Notes: generated by a model not told the origin, from the sequence alone. DNA of 64,000 nt from Streptomyces sp. TBY4 (GCF_024213195.1 NZ_JANAVF010000007.1:103944-167943); one strand, 5' to 3'; numbered from the stretch's first letter, positions 24,549 to 34,181 are shown. Translations and numbers: made by a program.

Positions 24549-26126
24549 ATGGAGGTATTGCCGCTGGTGGCGCTGGTCGCCGGCTGTGCGGTCGTCGCGG
24601 GCCTGGCCCGCCGCACCCCGGTGCCCGCGCCCCTGCTGCTGGTGGCCGCAGGACTGGCCGCGGCCTACGTGCCGGGCGTGCCCGAGTACGGCCTGGACCC
24701 GCACATCGTGCTGCCGCTGCTGCTCCCACCGCTGCTCTACACGGCCGCGGTGGACAGCTCGTACCTGGACCTGCGGGCGAACCTGCGGCCCGTGGCGCTG
24801 CTCTCCGTGGGGTACGTGCTCTTCGCGACCCTGGTCGTCGGGTACGCGGCGTACCTGGCGGTGCCGGGGCTCTCGCTGCCGGTGGCGCTGGTGCTGGGAG
24901 CGGTCGTCGCCCCGCCCGACGCGGTCGCGGCGACGGCCATCGCCCGCAAGCTCGGGCTGCCGAACCGGATCACGACCATCCTCCAGGGCGAGTCCCTGGT
25001 CAACGACGCCACCGCGATCACCGCGTTCAAGGTCGCGCTGGCCGCGGCGGTCGGGGTCAGCGCCGGCTGGACGGACGGGATCCAGGAGTTCCTGCTGGCC
25101 TCGGTGGGCGGGGTCGCGATGGGCCTGCTGCTGATGGTCCCGATCCACATCCTGCGCAAGCGGATGCGCGAGCCGCTGCTGCAGAACACTCTGTCGCTGC
25201 TGATCCCCTTCGTGGCCTACGCGGCCGCCGAGCGGGTGCACGCTTCGGGGGTGCTGGCGGTCGTGGTGGTCGCGCTGTACCTCGGGCACCGCAACTGGCA
25301 GGTCGACTTCGCGACCCGGCTCCAGGAGGAGGCGGTCTGGAAGATGGTCGCCTTCATCCTCGAATCGGTGGTCTTCGCGCTGATCGGGCTCCAGCTGCCG
25401 GTCGTGCTGAAGGGGCTGGGGGAGTACGAGGGCCTGGCGGCGGCGGGCTACGCGATCATCGTGTTCCTCGTGGTGGTGGCGGCCCGCTTCGCGTGGGTCT
25501 TCCCGGCGACGTTCCTGCCGAGGCTCTCGCCGCGGATCCGCGCGCGGGAGCCGGAGACGACCTGGAAGGCTCCGGTCATCGTGGGCTGGGCGGGCATGCG
25601 GGGCGTGGTCTCGCTGGCGATCGCCTTCTCGGTGCCGATGAGCGTGCCGCACCGGAACCTGATCCTGTTCCTCACCTTCACGACGGTGATCGGCACGCTC
25701 GTGGTCCAGGGTCTGACCCTGCCGCCGCTGATCCGGCTGCTGCGGCTGCCGGCCAGGGACACCCACGCGGAGACCCTGGCGGAGGCGCAGGCCCAGAGCG
25801 AGGCGTCGAGGGCGGCGGAGGACCGGCTGACGGAACTCCTGGCCTCCCCCGCGAACGCCCTCCCGCCCCCGCTGGCGGACCGGCTGCGCACGGTGCTGGA
25901 GCGCCGGCGCAACGCGGTGTGGGAGCGGCTGGGGGAGGTCAACGCGGTGACGGGCGAATCCGCGGACGACGTCTACCGCCGCCTGGCGGGGGAGATGATC
26001 GCGGCGGAACGCGAGGTCTTCGTCTCCCTGCGCGACGCCCGCCGCATCGACGACGAAATGCTCCGCGCCCTGCTCCGCCGCCTGGACCTGGAGGAGGCGG
26101 CGGCCTACCGGGAGGAGTCGACGTAG
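24549..26126 (+). CDS. Na+/H+ antiporter, CPA1/NhaP type
   Basis: A 525-residue membrane exchanger of cytoplasmic Na+ (or K+) for external protons. It has about 12 helices and the ion-binding block GAVVAPPDAVAATAIARKLG (about 116-135). The ND motif of helix 5/6 is LQGESLVNDATA (about 146-157), and GWAGMRGVVSLAIA (about 345-358) is conserved late in the family. A cytoplasmic C-terminal tail of about 120 residues, rich in Ala, Glu and Arg, is probably coiled-coil and regulatory. ATG 24549 follows GAGGGTG. Likely role: pH and salt homeostasis. Confidence 0.92.
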   Translation: MEVLPLVALVAGCAVVAGLARRTPVPAPLLLVAAGLAAAYVPGVPEYGLDPHIVLPLLLPPLLYTAAVDSSYLDLRANLRPVALLSVGYVLFATLVVGYAAYLAVPGLSLPVALVLGAVVAPPDAVAATAIARKLGLPNRITTILQGESLVNDATAITAFKVALAAAVGVSAGWTDGIQEFLLASVGGVAMGLLLMVPIHILRKRMREPLLQNTLSLLIPFVAYAAAERVHASGVLAVVVVALYLGHRNWQVDFATRLQEEAVWKMVAFILESVVFALIGLQLPVVLKGLGEYEGLAAAGYAIIVFLVVVAARFAWVFPATFLPRLSPRIRAREPETTWKAPVIVGWAGMRGVVSLAIAFSVPMSVPHRNLILFLTFTTVIGTLVVQGLTLPPLIRLLRLPARDTHAETLAEAQAQSEASRAAEDRLTELLASPANALPPPLADRLRTVLERRRNAVWERLGEVNAVTGESADDVYRRLAGEMIAAEREVFVSLRDARRIDDEMLRALLRRLDLEEAAAYREEST

Positions 26127-26187
26127 CGAATCCGGCCCCGCCGGCGTTCGAGTCAGCCCGCGGCCCGGTCCGTATCCGTCGGGCGGG

Positions 26188-27078
26188 TCAGGGGCGGCCC
26201 GTGATGACGGCGGCCAGGGTCGTGCCCCGGGGGAAGGCGCCCGCGCGGGTCAGGTCGAGCAGGGCCCAGAGGAGCTTCGCCACGTAGATCCGCTCCACCG
26301 GCAGGCCGTGGCGGGCTTCGAAGTCCGCCGCGAAGCCGTCCAGTTCGGCGGGGACCCGGGCGTAGCCCCCGTGGGTGTAGCCCTCGGCCAGCGACCAGTC
26401 GCCCGCCGGACCGCCGAACGCGGCCGCCTGGAGGGAACGTATCTCCGCCTCCAGGAACCCGCCCCCGACCACCGGTACCCCCAGCGCCCGCGCCCCCGCG
26501 CCGAGCCCCGCCGCCAGCCCGGCCAGCGTGCCCCCGGTCCCGCAGGCCACGGCGGCCACGTCGCAGGTGCCGTCCAGCTCGCGGCCCAGCTCGGCGCAGC
26601 CGTGCAGGGCGAGGGCGTTGCTGCCGCCCTCGGGGATCACGTAGGCCCCCTCCGCGCCCGCCAGCGCGGGGAGGCCGGCCTTGTCCCGGTAGGCCGACCG
26701 CGTGACGAAGTGGAGCCGCATGCCGTCCGCCGCGCACCGGGCCAGCGAATCGTTCAGCGGCCGCCCCGCGAGCTCGTCCCCCCGTACGATCCCGACCGTC
26801 GCCAGCCCCAGCAGCCGGCCGGCCGCGGCGGTGGCCCGCAGGTGGTTGGAGTAGGCCCCGCCGAAGGTCACGAGCTCCGGGTACCCGCCCGCGACGGCGG
26901 CCCGCAGATTCGGCGCGAGCTTGCGCCACTTGTTGCCGGGCAGCTCCGGATGGACCAGATCGTCCCGCTTGAGCAGCAGGCGCACCCCGTGCGCGGCGAA
27001 CCGCTCGTCCCGGGCCTCCCGGACGGGGGAGGGCGGCCGGGGCCGCAGGATCTGCTCGGGGTCGACTGGATGTTCCAC
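26188..27078 (-). CDS. PLP-dependent D-cysteine desulfhydrase/ACC deaminase family protein
   Basis: A 296-residue fold-type II enzyme. The PLP lysine is in GNKWRKL (Lys51), followed by FGGAYSNHL, the substrate loop of this family, and by EGGSNALALHGC. CGTGGTLAGL binds the PLP phosphate. D-cysteine desulfhydrase and 1-aminocyclopropane-1-carboxylate deaminase differ by only a few residues, so the substrate is unresolved. ATG 27078 starts with MEHPVDPEQ. It converges on the antiporter gene, with only 61 bases between the stops. Confidence 0.85.
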   Translation of the reverse strand: MEHPVDPEQILRPRPPSPVREARDERFAAHGVRLLLKRDDLVHPELPGNKWRKLAPNLRAAVAGGYPELVTFGGAYSNHLRATAAAGRLLGLATVGIVRGDELAGRPLNDSLARCAADGMRLHFVTRSAYRDKAGLPALAGAEGAYVIPEGGSNALALHGCAELGRELDGTCDVAAVACGTGGTLAGLAAGLGAGARALGVPVVGGGFLEAEIRSLQAAAFGGPAGDWSLAEGYTHGGYARVPAELDGFAADFEARHGLPVERIYVAKLLWALLDLTRAGAFPRGTTLAAVITGRP

Positions 27079-27138
27079 CCGCCCATTGTGGGTACCGGAG
27101 CGCGCCGCGCGCCGCGCGGGGTTCAGTGCCGGCGGGGC

Positions 27139-27729
27139 CTACTTCAGGCGTTCTTCGACGCGGGTGCGCATCGAGGCCATCGTGAAGCCCTTCGGGTCGA
27201 TCTTGCCCGGGCGCCATTCCAGGTGGCCGATGACCGAGCGGGCCGTCCAGCCGTGGGCGCGGCACAGGGCGGCCGCGGCGCGGGCCATCGCGTCGAGCTG
27301 GGGGGCGGGCCAGGGGTCCTCGCCGTCGCCGAGGTTCTCGCACTCGAAGCCGTAGAAGTGGCGGTTGCCGTCGGTGTTCGCGTGCTGGTCGGGCGGGAGG
27401 CGCTTCTCCGCGATCACCGCCGCCAGGACGTCGGAGTCGCCCGCGCCCGCGTGGTTGGTGCGGCCGTGGCCGACCAGGTGGACCCGGCCGTCCTTGCTGA
27501 TCACGCCGTGGCAGAGCGGGCCGGGGAGGTCCGCATCGCCGTCCCGGCAGAGCTGGACGGTGTACGCGGTCCCGCGGGTGACGGTGTGGTGGAGCATCAC
27601 GCCGTGCACCGGGCCCCAAGGGCCCTTGTGGTTGCGGTTGCGGGTGCGCCAGTCGCCGACTTCGACGACCGTCAGGCCTTCCGCCCGCAGGGCTGCGATG
27701 AACCGGTCAGCGGACAGGGGTGCGGACAT
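27139..27729 (-). CDS. N-acetylmuramoyl-L-alanine amidase (amidase_2/PGRP fold) without signal peptide
   Basis: A 196-residue zinc amidase that cuts the MurNAc-L-Ala bond of peptidoglycan. Zinc-ligand motifs are VMLHHTV (near 45) and GHLEWRPGKIDP (near 168), with HFYGFECENLG in the middle. No signal peptide or membrane helix is visible, so how it reaches the wall is unclear; size and layout resemble actinophage endolysins. It stands alone, with no holin or phage genes nearby. It starts 110 bases downstream of hmpA on the same strand. An ATG with an upstream GAGGCGG gives the start at 27729. Confidence 0.9.
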   Translation of the reverse strand: MSAPLSADRFIAALRAEGLTVVEVGDWRTRNRNHKGPWGPVHGVMLHHTVTRGTAYTVQLCRDGDADLPGPLCHGVISKDGRVHLVGHGRTNHAGAGDSDVLAAVIAEKRLPPDQHANTDGNRHFYGFECENLGDGEDPWPAPQLDAMARAAAALCRAHGWTARSVIGHLEWRPGKIDPKGFTMASMRTRVEERLK

Positions 27730-27839
27730 GACCGCCTCCTCTTGCTGTGAGTAGCCGTGTGATTACTCAACGTGTAGTGGAGGTGGTCGTTCCGTCGCAA
27801 GGGCGCGCACCCGGCGCACGGTTCACGGCTCGCGGCGGT

Positions 27840-29036
27840 TCACGCCGAGGCGAGCCACAGGTCGGGGCCGAAGACCTCGTAGGCGATGTCCGCGGGCGCC
27901 ACGCCCTTGGCGATCAGCTGCTCGCGCGCCGCCCGCATGAAGGGGAGCGGTCCGCAGAGGTAGGCCTTGGTGCCCGGGGCGACGGGGACGGAGGCGAGGT
28001 CGAGCCGGCCCTCGTGGTCTCCGGCTTCGGCGCCGGCCTCGTACCAGAAGTGCGCCGAGGCATCGGGGAGCTTGCCGGTCAGGGTCCGGTGGCCGGCGCG
28101 CAGGGCGTGGTCGGCGGGGGAGCGGTCGGCGTGCAGGACGGTCACCGGGGCTGTGTGTGCGGTGTCGGCGAGGTGTTCCAGCATCGAGAGCATCGGGGTG
28201 CAGCCGATGCCGGCGGAGGCGAGGATCACCGGGGCGGTGGAGTCCTGGAGGACGAGGTCGCCGTAGGGGGTCGAGACGCGCAGGGCGTCCCCGGTGCGGA
28301 CGTGGGCGTGCAGGTGGTTGGAGACCTCGCCGTCGGGGCCGTCGGCGGCCGGGCCGTGGACCCGCTTGACGGTGATCGAGCGGACCGGGGAGCCGGGGGC
28401 GCTGGAGAGGCTGTACTGGCGGATCTGGCGGGCGCCGTCGGGGAGTTCGACCTGTACGGAGACGTACTGGCCGGGCTTGAAGCCGGGCGCCGGGGAGCCG
28501 TCGGCCGGGGTCAGGTGGAAGGTGGTGCAGTCGGCGGTCTCCTCGACGCGGGCGGCCACCGTCCAGGCGCGCCAGACGTCGCCGGCGAGGACCTGCTGCT
28601 CGGCGTAGAGGCGCTCCTCGATGGTGATGAGGGCGTTCGCCATGAGCCAGTAGACCTCGTCCCAGGCCTCGGCCACCTCGGGGGTGACGGCCTCGCCGAG
28701 GATCTCCACGATGGCCTCGAAGAGGTACTTGTGGACGACGGGGTACTGCTCGCGGGTGACGCCGAGGGAGGCGTGCTTGTGGGCTATCCGGTTCAGCATC
28801 ACGTCGGGGCGGGCGTCGGGGTGCTCGACCAGGTAGGTCGCGAAGGCGGCGATGGAGCCGGCGAGGGCCTGCTTCTGGAGGCCGGCGTTCTGGTTGCCGC
28901 GGTTGAAGAGGTCGCGGATCAGCTCGGGGTGGGCCGCGAAGAGCTTCCGGTAGAAGAGCTCCGTGATGTCACCGATGGTCGCGCCCACGGCGGGAAGGGT
29001 GGCTCGTACGGTCGCGGTCGACTTCTCCGAAAGCAT
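27840..29036 (-). CDS. hmpA: Flavohaemoglobin (nitric oxide dioxygenase)
   Basis: Oxidises NO to nitrate using haem, FAD and NAD(P)H. In the 398-residue protein the globin domain (1-140) has distal Tyr29 and proximal His88 (AHKHAS). The FAD domain has RQYSLSSAPGS and the NAD domain AGIGCTPMLSML and CGPLPFM. An NsrR-like operator lies 33 bases before the ATG, and nsrR itself lies next upstream on the same strand. Together they form a self-contained NO-sensing and detoxifying unit. In S. coelicolor the nsrR/hmpA pair lies elsewhere on the chromosome, as I recall, so this position is a lineage difference. Confidence 0.95.
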   Translation of the reverse strand: MLSEKSTATVRATLPAVGATIGDITELFYRKLFAAHPELIRDLFNRGNQNAGLQKQALAGSIAAFATYLVEHPDARPDVMLNRIAHKHASLGVTREQYPVVHKYLFEAIVEILGEAVTPEVAEAWDEVYWLMANALITIEERLYAEQQVLAGDVWRAWTVAARVEETADCTTFHLTPADGSPAPGFKPGQYVSVQVELPDGARQIRQYSLSSAPGSPVRSITVKRVHGPAADGPDGEVSNHLHAHVRTGDALRVSTPYGDLVLQDSTAPVILASAGIGCTPMLSMLEHLADTAHTAPVTVLHADRSPADHALRAGHRTLTGKLPDASAHFWYEAGAEAGDHEGRLDLASVPVAPGTKAYLCGPLPFMRAAREQLIAKGVAPADIAYEVFGPDLWLASA

Positions 29037-29068
29037 CGGGTGACTCCTCGGGTCGGGGTGGAGCGCTT

Positions 29069-29091
29069 AAATGGAATGTGAGATGCGTATT
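29069..29091 (-). promoter_or_regulatory. hmpA: NsrR-like operator upstream of hmpA
   Basis: A 23-bp AT-rich element; on the hmpA strand its core is GCATCTCACATTCCATTT. It matches the 11-1-11 pattern reported for NsrR operators of S. coelicolor. It stands out sharply from the flanking GC-rich DNA. Confidence 0.7.
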
Positions 29092-29248
29092 TGTGGGCGC
29101 AGGTGGGCCGCGGCCGTCCGGGGGCGTGCGGGGGTGTCCGCGGTCGTCGGGGGTGTCCCGGACGGTGCGGACTTCTGTTCGAAGTGTCCGCGGAGATCAG
29201 GCTATGCGGGCCGGTGGCCGGTGCGAACCGGCCATCCGGCCCTTGCCG

Positions 29249-29701
29249 TCAGGGACTTCCGGCCCCCGGCGATCCGCCCGAAATACCGAGCAGGAGCGGC
29301 CCTGTCGGGGCTGCGACCAGGTCGTTCACCGTCAGCGGGTCCAGGGAGGCGAAGAAGGCCTCCTGGGCCCGGCGCAGCGCCCCGCGTAGGACGCACGCGC
29401 TCCGCAGCGGGCACGGGACGGTGCCGTCGCAGTCCACGACGTCGCCGGCGCCCTCCAGTTCGCGGATCACCCCGCCCACCGAGGCGGCGCGGCCGGCGGG
29501 GGTCAGGGCGAGGCCGCCGCCGCGTCCGCGGCGGGCCTCGACCAGACCGAGATGCTGCAGCTTGGCGACCACTTTGGCGGTGTGGGTGTACGGGACCTCC
29601 ATGGTCGCCGCCACGTCGCGGGTGGTGGGGAGGTCCGCCTCCGCGACGGCCAGGCGCATCAGGACGCGCAGGGCGAGGTCGGTGAATCGGGTCAGCCGCA
29701 T
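29249..29701 (-). CDS. nsrR: Rrf2-family nitric-oxide sensor NsrR
   Basis: A 150-residue repressor. Winged HTH residues about 1-65 (TRDVAATMEVPYTHTAKVVAKLQ) precede the iron-sulphur loop with cysteines 91, 97 and 103 (CxxxxxCxxxxxC), the spacing of [4Fe-4S] NsrR. NO destroys the cluster and frees the promoters of hmpA and nsrR. The ATG at 29701 lies 16 bases from an imperfect 25-bp palindrome, which suggests autoregulation. It precedes hmpA by 212 bases, on the same strand. Confidence 0.93.
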   Translation of the reverse strand: MRLTRFTDLALRVLMRLAVAEADLPTTRDVAATMEVPYTHTAKVVAKLQHLGLVEARRGRGGGLALTPAGRAASVGGVIRELEGAGDVVDCDGTVPCPLRSACVLRGALRRAQEAFFASLDPLTVNDLVAAPTGPLLLGISGGSPGAGSP

Positions 29702-29715
29702 GGGTTCAGCGTAGA

Positions 29716-29740
29716 AAACTTGCATCCACGGTGCAAATTT
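29716..29740 (-). promoter_or_regulatory. nsrR: NsrR-like operator at the nsrR promoter
   Basis: The imperfect palindrome AAA-C-TTGCA-N7-TGCAA-A-TTT spans 29716-29740 and is very AT-rich for this genome. It resembles the hmpA site and known NsrR targets. Confidence 0.75.
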
Positions 29741-29839
29741 AAACGGGGGCCTCACCGGGGATGGCTGAAACGGGTGGGGTCCGAGTGCCTCGCGGGGTGG
29801 GAGGTGAACCGATGAGCGTGCCCAGCCACGAACGGAGTA

Positions 29840-29868
29840 GTCCCACCCTTTTGTGTAATGGTCCCACC
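29840..29868. promoter_or_regulatory. Direct repeats in the encapsulin promoter
   Basis: GTCCCACC occurs at 29840-29847 and 29861-29868, exactly 21 bp apart (two helical turns). The reverse form GGTGGGA is at 29796-29802. They could bind a transcription factor on one DNA face, 60-90 bases before the gene. Confidence 0.45.
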
Positions 29869-29926
29869 ACGGTCCGTGCTGAAAGGCTCCCCCCGCAGAT
29901 TCATGGAGTGATCGAAGGGGAAATTC

Positions 29927-31333
<1,407 letters not shown>

Positions 31334-31335
31334 CC

Positions 31336-32400
31336 GTGTCGACCACCGAGGCGATCGCCACCGGCGAGGGGCAGGAAGCCGCCGTCCTGCTGGAGCGGAC
31401 AAGAGAAACGGTCAACCCGGAACTGCGCCGGGCCGTCGGGAGCCTGCCCGGCTCGATGCGGAACGTGGCGATGTACCACTTCGGCTGGGAGCACGAGGAC
31501 GGCACCCCGGCGGCGGGCAGCACCGGCAAGGCCATCCGGCCCGCCCTGGTGCTCGCCGCCGCGCAGGCCCTGCGCGGGGACGGGGCGGCCGGGGGAGCGG
31601 GGGAGCCGGGGGAGGCCGTGCGGGCGGCGGTGGCCGTGGAGCTGGCGCACAACTTCACGCTGCTGCACGACGACGTCATCGACAAGGACGTGCGCAGGCG
31701 CGGGCGGCCGACGGCCTGGACGGTCTTCGGGATCTCGGACGCGATCATCACGGGCGACGCCATGATGGCGCTCGCGCTGCGGCTGCTCGCCGAGGACCCG
31801 CATCCGGCCTCTGCCGCGGCCTCGGCGCGGCTCGCCGCCTGCATCGTCGAGCTCTGCGCGGGCCAGCAGGCGGACTGCGCCTTCGAACAGCGCCACAGCG
31901 TGTCGCTCGACGAGTGCCTGACCATGGCGACGGCCAAGACCGGAGCCCTGCTGGGCTGTGCGTGCGCGCTCGGCGCCCTGTACGCGGGGGCCGGCCCGGA
32001 GGAGGTCGACGCCATGGACGCCTTCGGCCGGGAGGCCGGGCTGGCGTTCCAGCTCATCGACGACCTGATCGGCATCTGGGGGGACCCCGGCCACACCGGG
32101 AAACCCGCCGGGGCCGATCTGCTGGCCCGCAAGAAGTCCCTCCCGGTCGTGGCCGCCCTCACCTCGGGCACCGCGGCCGGCGAGGAGCTGGCAGCCCTGT
32201 ACGCGGGTCCCATGGCCGGGGACGACGTGGCCGCGGCGGCCGCGGCGGTGGAGCGGGCCGGTGGCCGGGACTGGGCGCAGGCGCACGCCGCCGACCGGAT
32301 GGGGCGGGCGGTGCAGCAGCTGTCGCGGGCCGTCCCGGACCTCGGGGCGGCGGGCGGGATGCTGGCGCTGGCGGAGTTCGTGACGCGGCGTACGAACTGA
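31336..32400 (+). CDS. Polyprenyl diphosphate synthase, candidate encapsulin cargo
   Basis: A 354-residue chain-elongating isoprenyl diphosphate synthase. The first Asp-rich motif is HDDVID (111-116), the substrate block GKAIRPA (64-70), and the second motif DDLIG (242-246), followed by Asp250 rather than the textbook DDxxD; streptomycete relatives share this. Residues 1-30, before the catalytic fold, are a flexible extension that could act as a loading peptide. GTG 31336 begins two bases after the encapsulin stop. It would make a prenyl diphosphate from IPP and DMAPP inside the shell; chain length is unpredicted. Confidence 0.88.
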   Translation: MSTTEAIATGEGQEAAVLLERTRETVNPELRRAVGSLPGSMRNVAMYHFGWEHEDGTPAAGSTGKAIRPALVLAAAQALRGDGAAGGAGEPGEAVRAAVAVELAHNFTLLHDDVIDKDVRRRGRPTAWTVFGISDAIITGDAMMALALRLLAEDPHPASAAASARLAACIVELCAGQQADCAFEQRHSVSLDECLTMATAKTGALLGCACALGALYAGAGPEEVDAMDAFGREAGLAFQLIDDLIGIWGDPGHTGKPAGADLLARKKSLPVVAALTSGTAAGEELAALYAGPMAGDDVAAAAAAVERAGGRDWAQAHAADRMGRAVQQLSRAVPDLGAAGGMLALAEFVTRRTN

Positions 32401-32438
32401 CCGGGCGAGGGGGGCGCGGGGGCGCGGGGGGACCCCGG

Positions 32439-32478
32439 AGGCCTGTTCCGGCACCGCACGGTGCCGGAACGGGCCTTT
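32439..32478 (+). terminator. Terminator after the encapsulin operon
   Basis: An 18-base arm (32439-32456) pairs with 32459-32476 across a two-base loop, with one G-T pair, followed by a short TTTCT run. Confidence 0.75.
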
Positions 32479-32548
32479 CTGCGTTCCCGGGGCAACTCTA
32501 GGATCGCTCACGGTTGTTGACGCGTGAGTGATGTGAAGGGTGTGACCC

Positions 32549-33148
32549 ATGGGGCTGGAGATACGTCAGGCCGGGCCGTCCGACCGGGACGCCGTGGCGC
32601 GGCTGCTCGACGAGGCCTTCCGCAGTGATCCCGTGAGCAGCTGGGTGTTCCCGGACCCGGAGCACCGCGCCGCGGTGCACGGGAAGTTCCTGGGCGTCTT
32701 CGTGGACGTGGCGCTGGCCGAGGGCCGGATCGACTGTGCGGTGGACGGTTCGGCGGCGGCGCTGTGGCTGCGGATCCCGGCGGCCGATCCGGAGGCCGGG
32801 CACGTCGAGGACGAGATCCCGGCGAAGATGCGGGCCGTCGCGGACCCGGACAACGAGCGGTGCGAGCTGGTGGGCCGGCTCACAGGGGCGGTGCACCCGG
32901 TGGCGGAGGAGCACGAGTACCTGCTGATGATCGCGGTCGCCCCGGGGCGGCAGGGCGAGGGCCTGGGCACGGAGCTGATCCGGCCGGTGCTGGAGCGCTG
33001 CGACCGCGACGGCGTACCGGCCTACCTGGAGGCGAGCAGCGAGCGCAGCAAGGGGCTGTACGAGCGGCTGGGCTGGGAGTTCACGGGCGAGGCGGTGCGG
33101 CTGCCGGACGGGCCGCTGATGTGGCCGATGTGGCGCAAGCCGCGGTGA
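32549..33148 (+). CDS. GNAT-family N-acetyltransferase
   Basis: A 199-residue acetyltransferase. The acetyl-CoA loop is APGRQGEGLGTELIRPVL (about 131-148), with YLLMIAVAP before it and YERLGWEFTGE after it. Substrate unknown. ATG 32549 has GAAGGG nine bases upstream. Its stop codon lies inside the first unit of a four-copy 17-bp tandem repeat. It probably forms its own transcription unit, because a terminator precedes it. Confidence 0.87.
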   Translation: MGLEIRQAGPSDRDAVARLLDEAFRSDPVSSWVFPDPEHRAAVHGKFLGVFVDVALAEGRIDCAVDGSAAALWLRIPAADPEAGHVEDEIPAKMRAVADPDNERCELVGRLTGAVHPVAEEHEYLLMIAVAPGRQGEGLGTELIRPVLERCDRDGVPAYLEASSERSKGLYERLGWEFTGEAVRLPDGPLMWPMWRKPR

Positions 33149-33211
33149 GTCCTCGGGCGTGGCGAGTACCCGGGCGCGGTGGGTCCTCGGGCGCGGTGAG
33201 CCCTCGGCCAC
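33144..33211. repeat. Tandem repeat, four 17-bp units
   Basis: Units at 33144, 33161, 33178 and 33195 share the form GGTGAGTCCTCGGGCGC with one to five differences each. The array starts inside the last codons of the acetyltransferase and ends before the reductase promoter. Confidence 0.7.
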
Positions 33212-33221
33212 GATGACCCCC

Positions 33222-33250
33222 TTGCGATACCACTTCACCTGAAGTACTTT
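33222..33250 (+). promoter_or_regulatory. Reductase promoter with operator between -35 and -10
   Basis: TTGCGA (33222-33227), 17 bases, then TACTTT (33245-33250). The palindrome ACTTCA-CC-TGAAGT (33232-33245) fills the spacer. That position is typical for a MarR/HxlR/ArsR-type operator; no regulator gene is adjacent. Confidence 0.65.
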
Positions 33251-33298
33251 GATCGACGTGCCTCGCTGGGGGCGCACTGTCGAACGGAAGAGAATCGC

Positions 33299-33883
33299 TT
33301 GCGCAAGCTCACGTACTTCGTCGCCGCCTCGGTCGACGGGTTCATCGGTGCCCCGGACGGCGACGCCGATTTCATCTACAGCTACCTCGACCCGGAGTTC
33401 ATCGGCTTCCTCAAGGCCGAGTACCCCGAGACCATCTCCACCCCGGGACGCGCACAGCTGGGGATCGCGGACGCCGAGCCGAAGCACTTCGACACGGTGA
33501 TCATGGGGCGCGGCACGTACGAGCCCGGCCTCAAGCAGGGCGTGACCAGCCCGTACGGGCACATGCGCGAGCAGTACGTCGTCTCGCGCTCGCTCACGGT
33601 GTCGCCGGACCCGGAGGTGCGGCTGATCGGCGGCGACGTGGTGGGAGCGGTCCGCGAGCTGAAGGCGCGGGACGGGCTCGGCATCTGGCTGTGCGGTGGA
33701 GCGGACCTCGCGGGGCAGCTGATCGACGAGATCGACGCCTTCGTCGTCAAGACGTACCCGGTCTTCGTCGGCACCGGCATGCCGATGTCGCGCGCCGGAT
33801 TCGGGTCGCGCCCCCTGGAGCTGACCGGGGTCGAGCCCCTGGGCGGCGGCCAGGTCGTCACCTCGTACGCCGTCAAGCGCTGA
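33299..33883 (+). CDS. RibD C-terminal-like dihydrofolate reductase family protein
   Basis: A 194-residue NADPH-dependent reductase of the RibD_C/DHFR superfamily. The N-terminus RKLTYFVAASVDGFIG is the usual first strand. VIMGRGTYEPG is the nucleotide-binding turn, and GIWLCGGADLAGQLI the second pyridine-nucleotide contact. Such stand-alone proteins are widespread; few have a known substrate, so true dihydrofolate reduction is doubtful. Start is TTG 33299 behind GGAAGAG with a seven-base gap. The operator-containing promoter 50 bases upstream suggests induction by an unknown compound. Confidence 0.85.
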   Translation: MRKLTYFVAASVDGFIGAPDGDADFIYSYLDPEFIGFLKAEYPETISTPGRAQLGIADAEPKHFDTVIMGRGTYEPGLKQGVTSPYGHMREQYVVSRSLTVSPDPEVRLIGGDVVGAVRELKARDGLGIWLCGGADLAGQLIDEIDAFVVKTYPVFVGTGMPMSRAGFGSRPLELTGVEPLGGGQVVTSYAVKR

Positions 33884-33907
33884 CCCGCCGAAGCGGCGAA
33901 ACCGGCC

Positions 33908-33919
33908 TACCGTGGAGGT
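33908..33919 (+). promoter_or_regulatory. Likely leaderless promoter, TACCGT six bases before ATG
   Basis: TACCGT (33908-33913), six bases, then ATG 33920. GGAGG is only one base from the ATG, too close to act as a ribosome site. Confidence 0.4.
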
Positions 33920-34126
33920 ATGGCCGGTGAACAGCATGACCAGCAGGCGCACGGGAAGGTCGCCCCGCGGGCCGGGCACGACCAGCAGTCGTGCCCGGCC
34001 TGCGGGAGCCCCGTCGACACGATCGTCGGACGGCGCAAATCCCTCGGGATCTTCGTTCCGGAGTGGACCGCGGGTCCCTGCCGGAACGCGGAGTGCCCGC
34101 GGTACGTCGGCCCCGAGGCGGGCTAG
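33920..34126 (+). CDS. Small zinc-ribbon protein
   Basis: A 68-residue protein with CPAC (25/28) and C54 plus C59 in CRNAEC, four cysteines in a zinc-ribbon arrangement. The N-terminus is rich in His and Gln. It is probably cytoplasmic and nucleic-acid or protein binding; no function is known to me. The start fits a leaderless mRNA. It converges on the snapalysin gene, with a hairpin at 34148-34168. Confidence 0.75.
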   Translation: MAGEQHDQQAHGKVAPRAGHDQQSCPACGSPVDTIVGRRKSLGIFVPEWTAGPCRNAECPRYVGPEAG

Positions 34127-34147
34127 CGGGGCGGCCCGGTAGGAGGA

Positions 34148-34168
34148 CCGGTCCCGGCGCGGGACCGG
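34148..34168. terminator. Terminator between the zinc-ribbon gene and snpA
   Basis: CCGGTCCCG (34148-34156) pairs with CGGGACCGG (34160-34168) around a three-base loop. Serves two converging genes. Confidence 0.65.
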
Positions 34169-34181
34169 CCCCCGGCGGGGA

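Noticed and set aside
29840..29868. Possible insertion-sequence end
   Set aside because: No transposase and no matching inverted end or target duplication.
33144..33211. Possible CRISPR or attachment site
   Set aside because: 17-bp head-to-tail units have no spacers, and there is no integrase.
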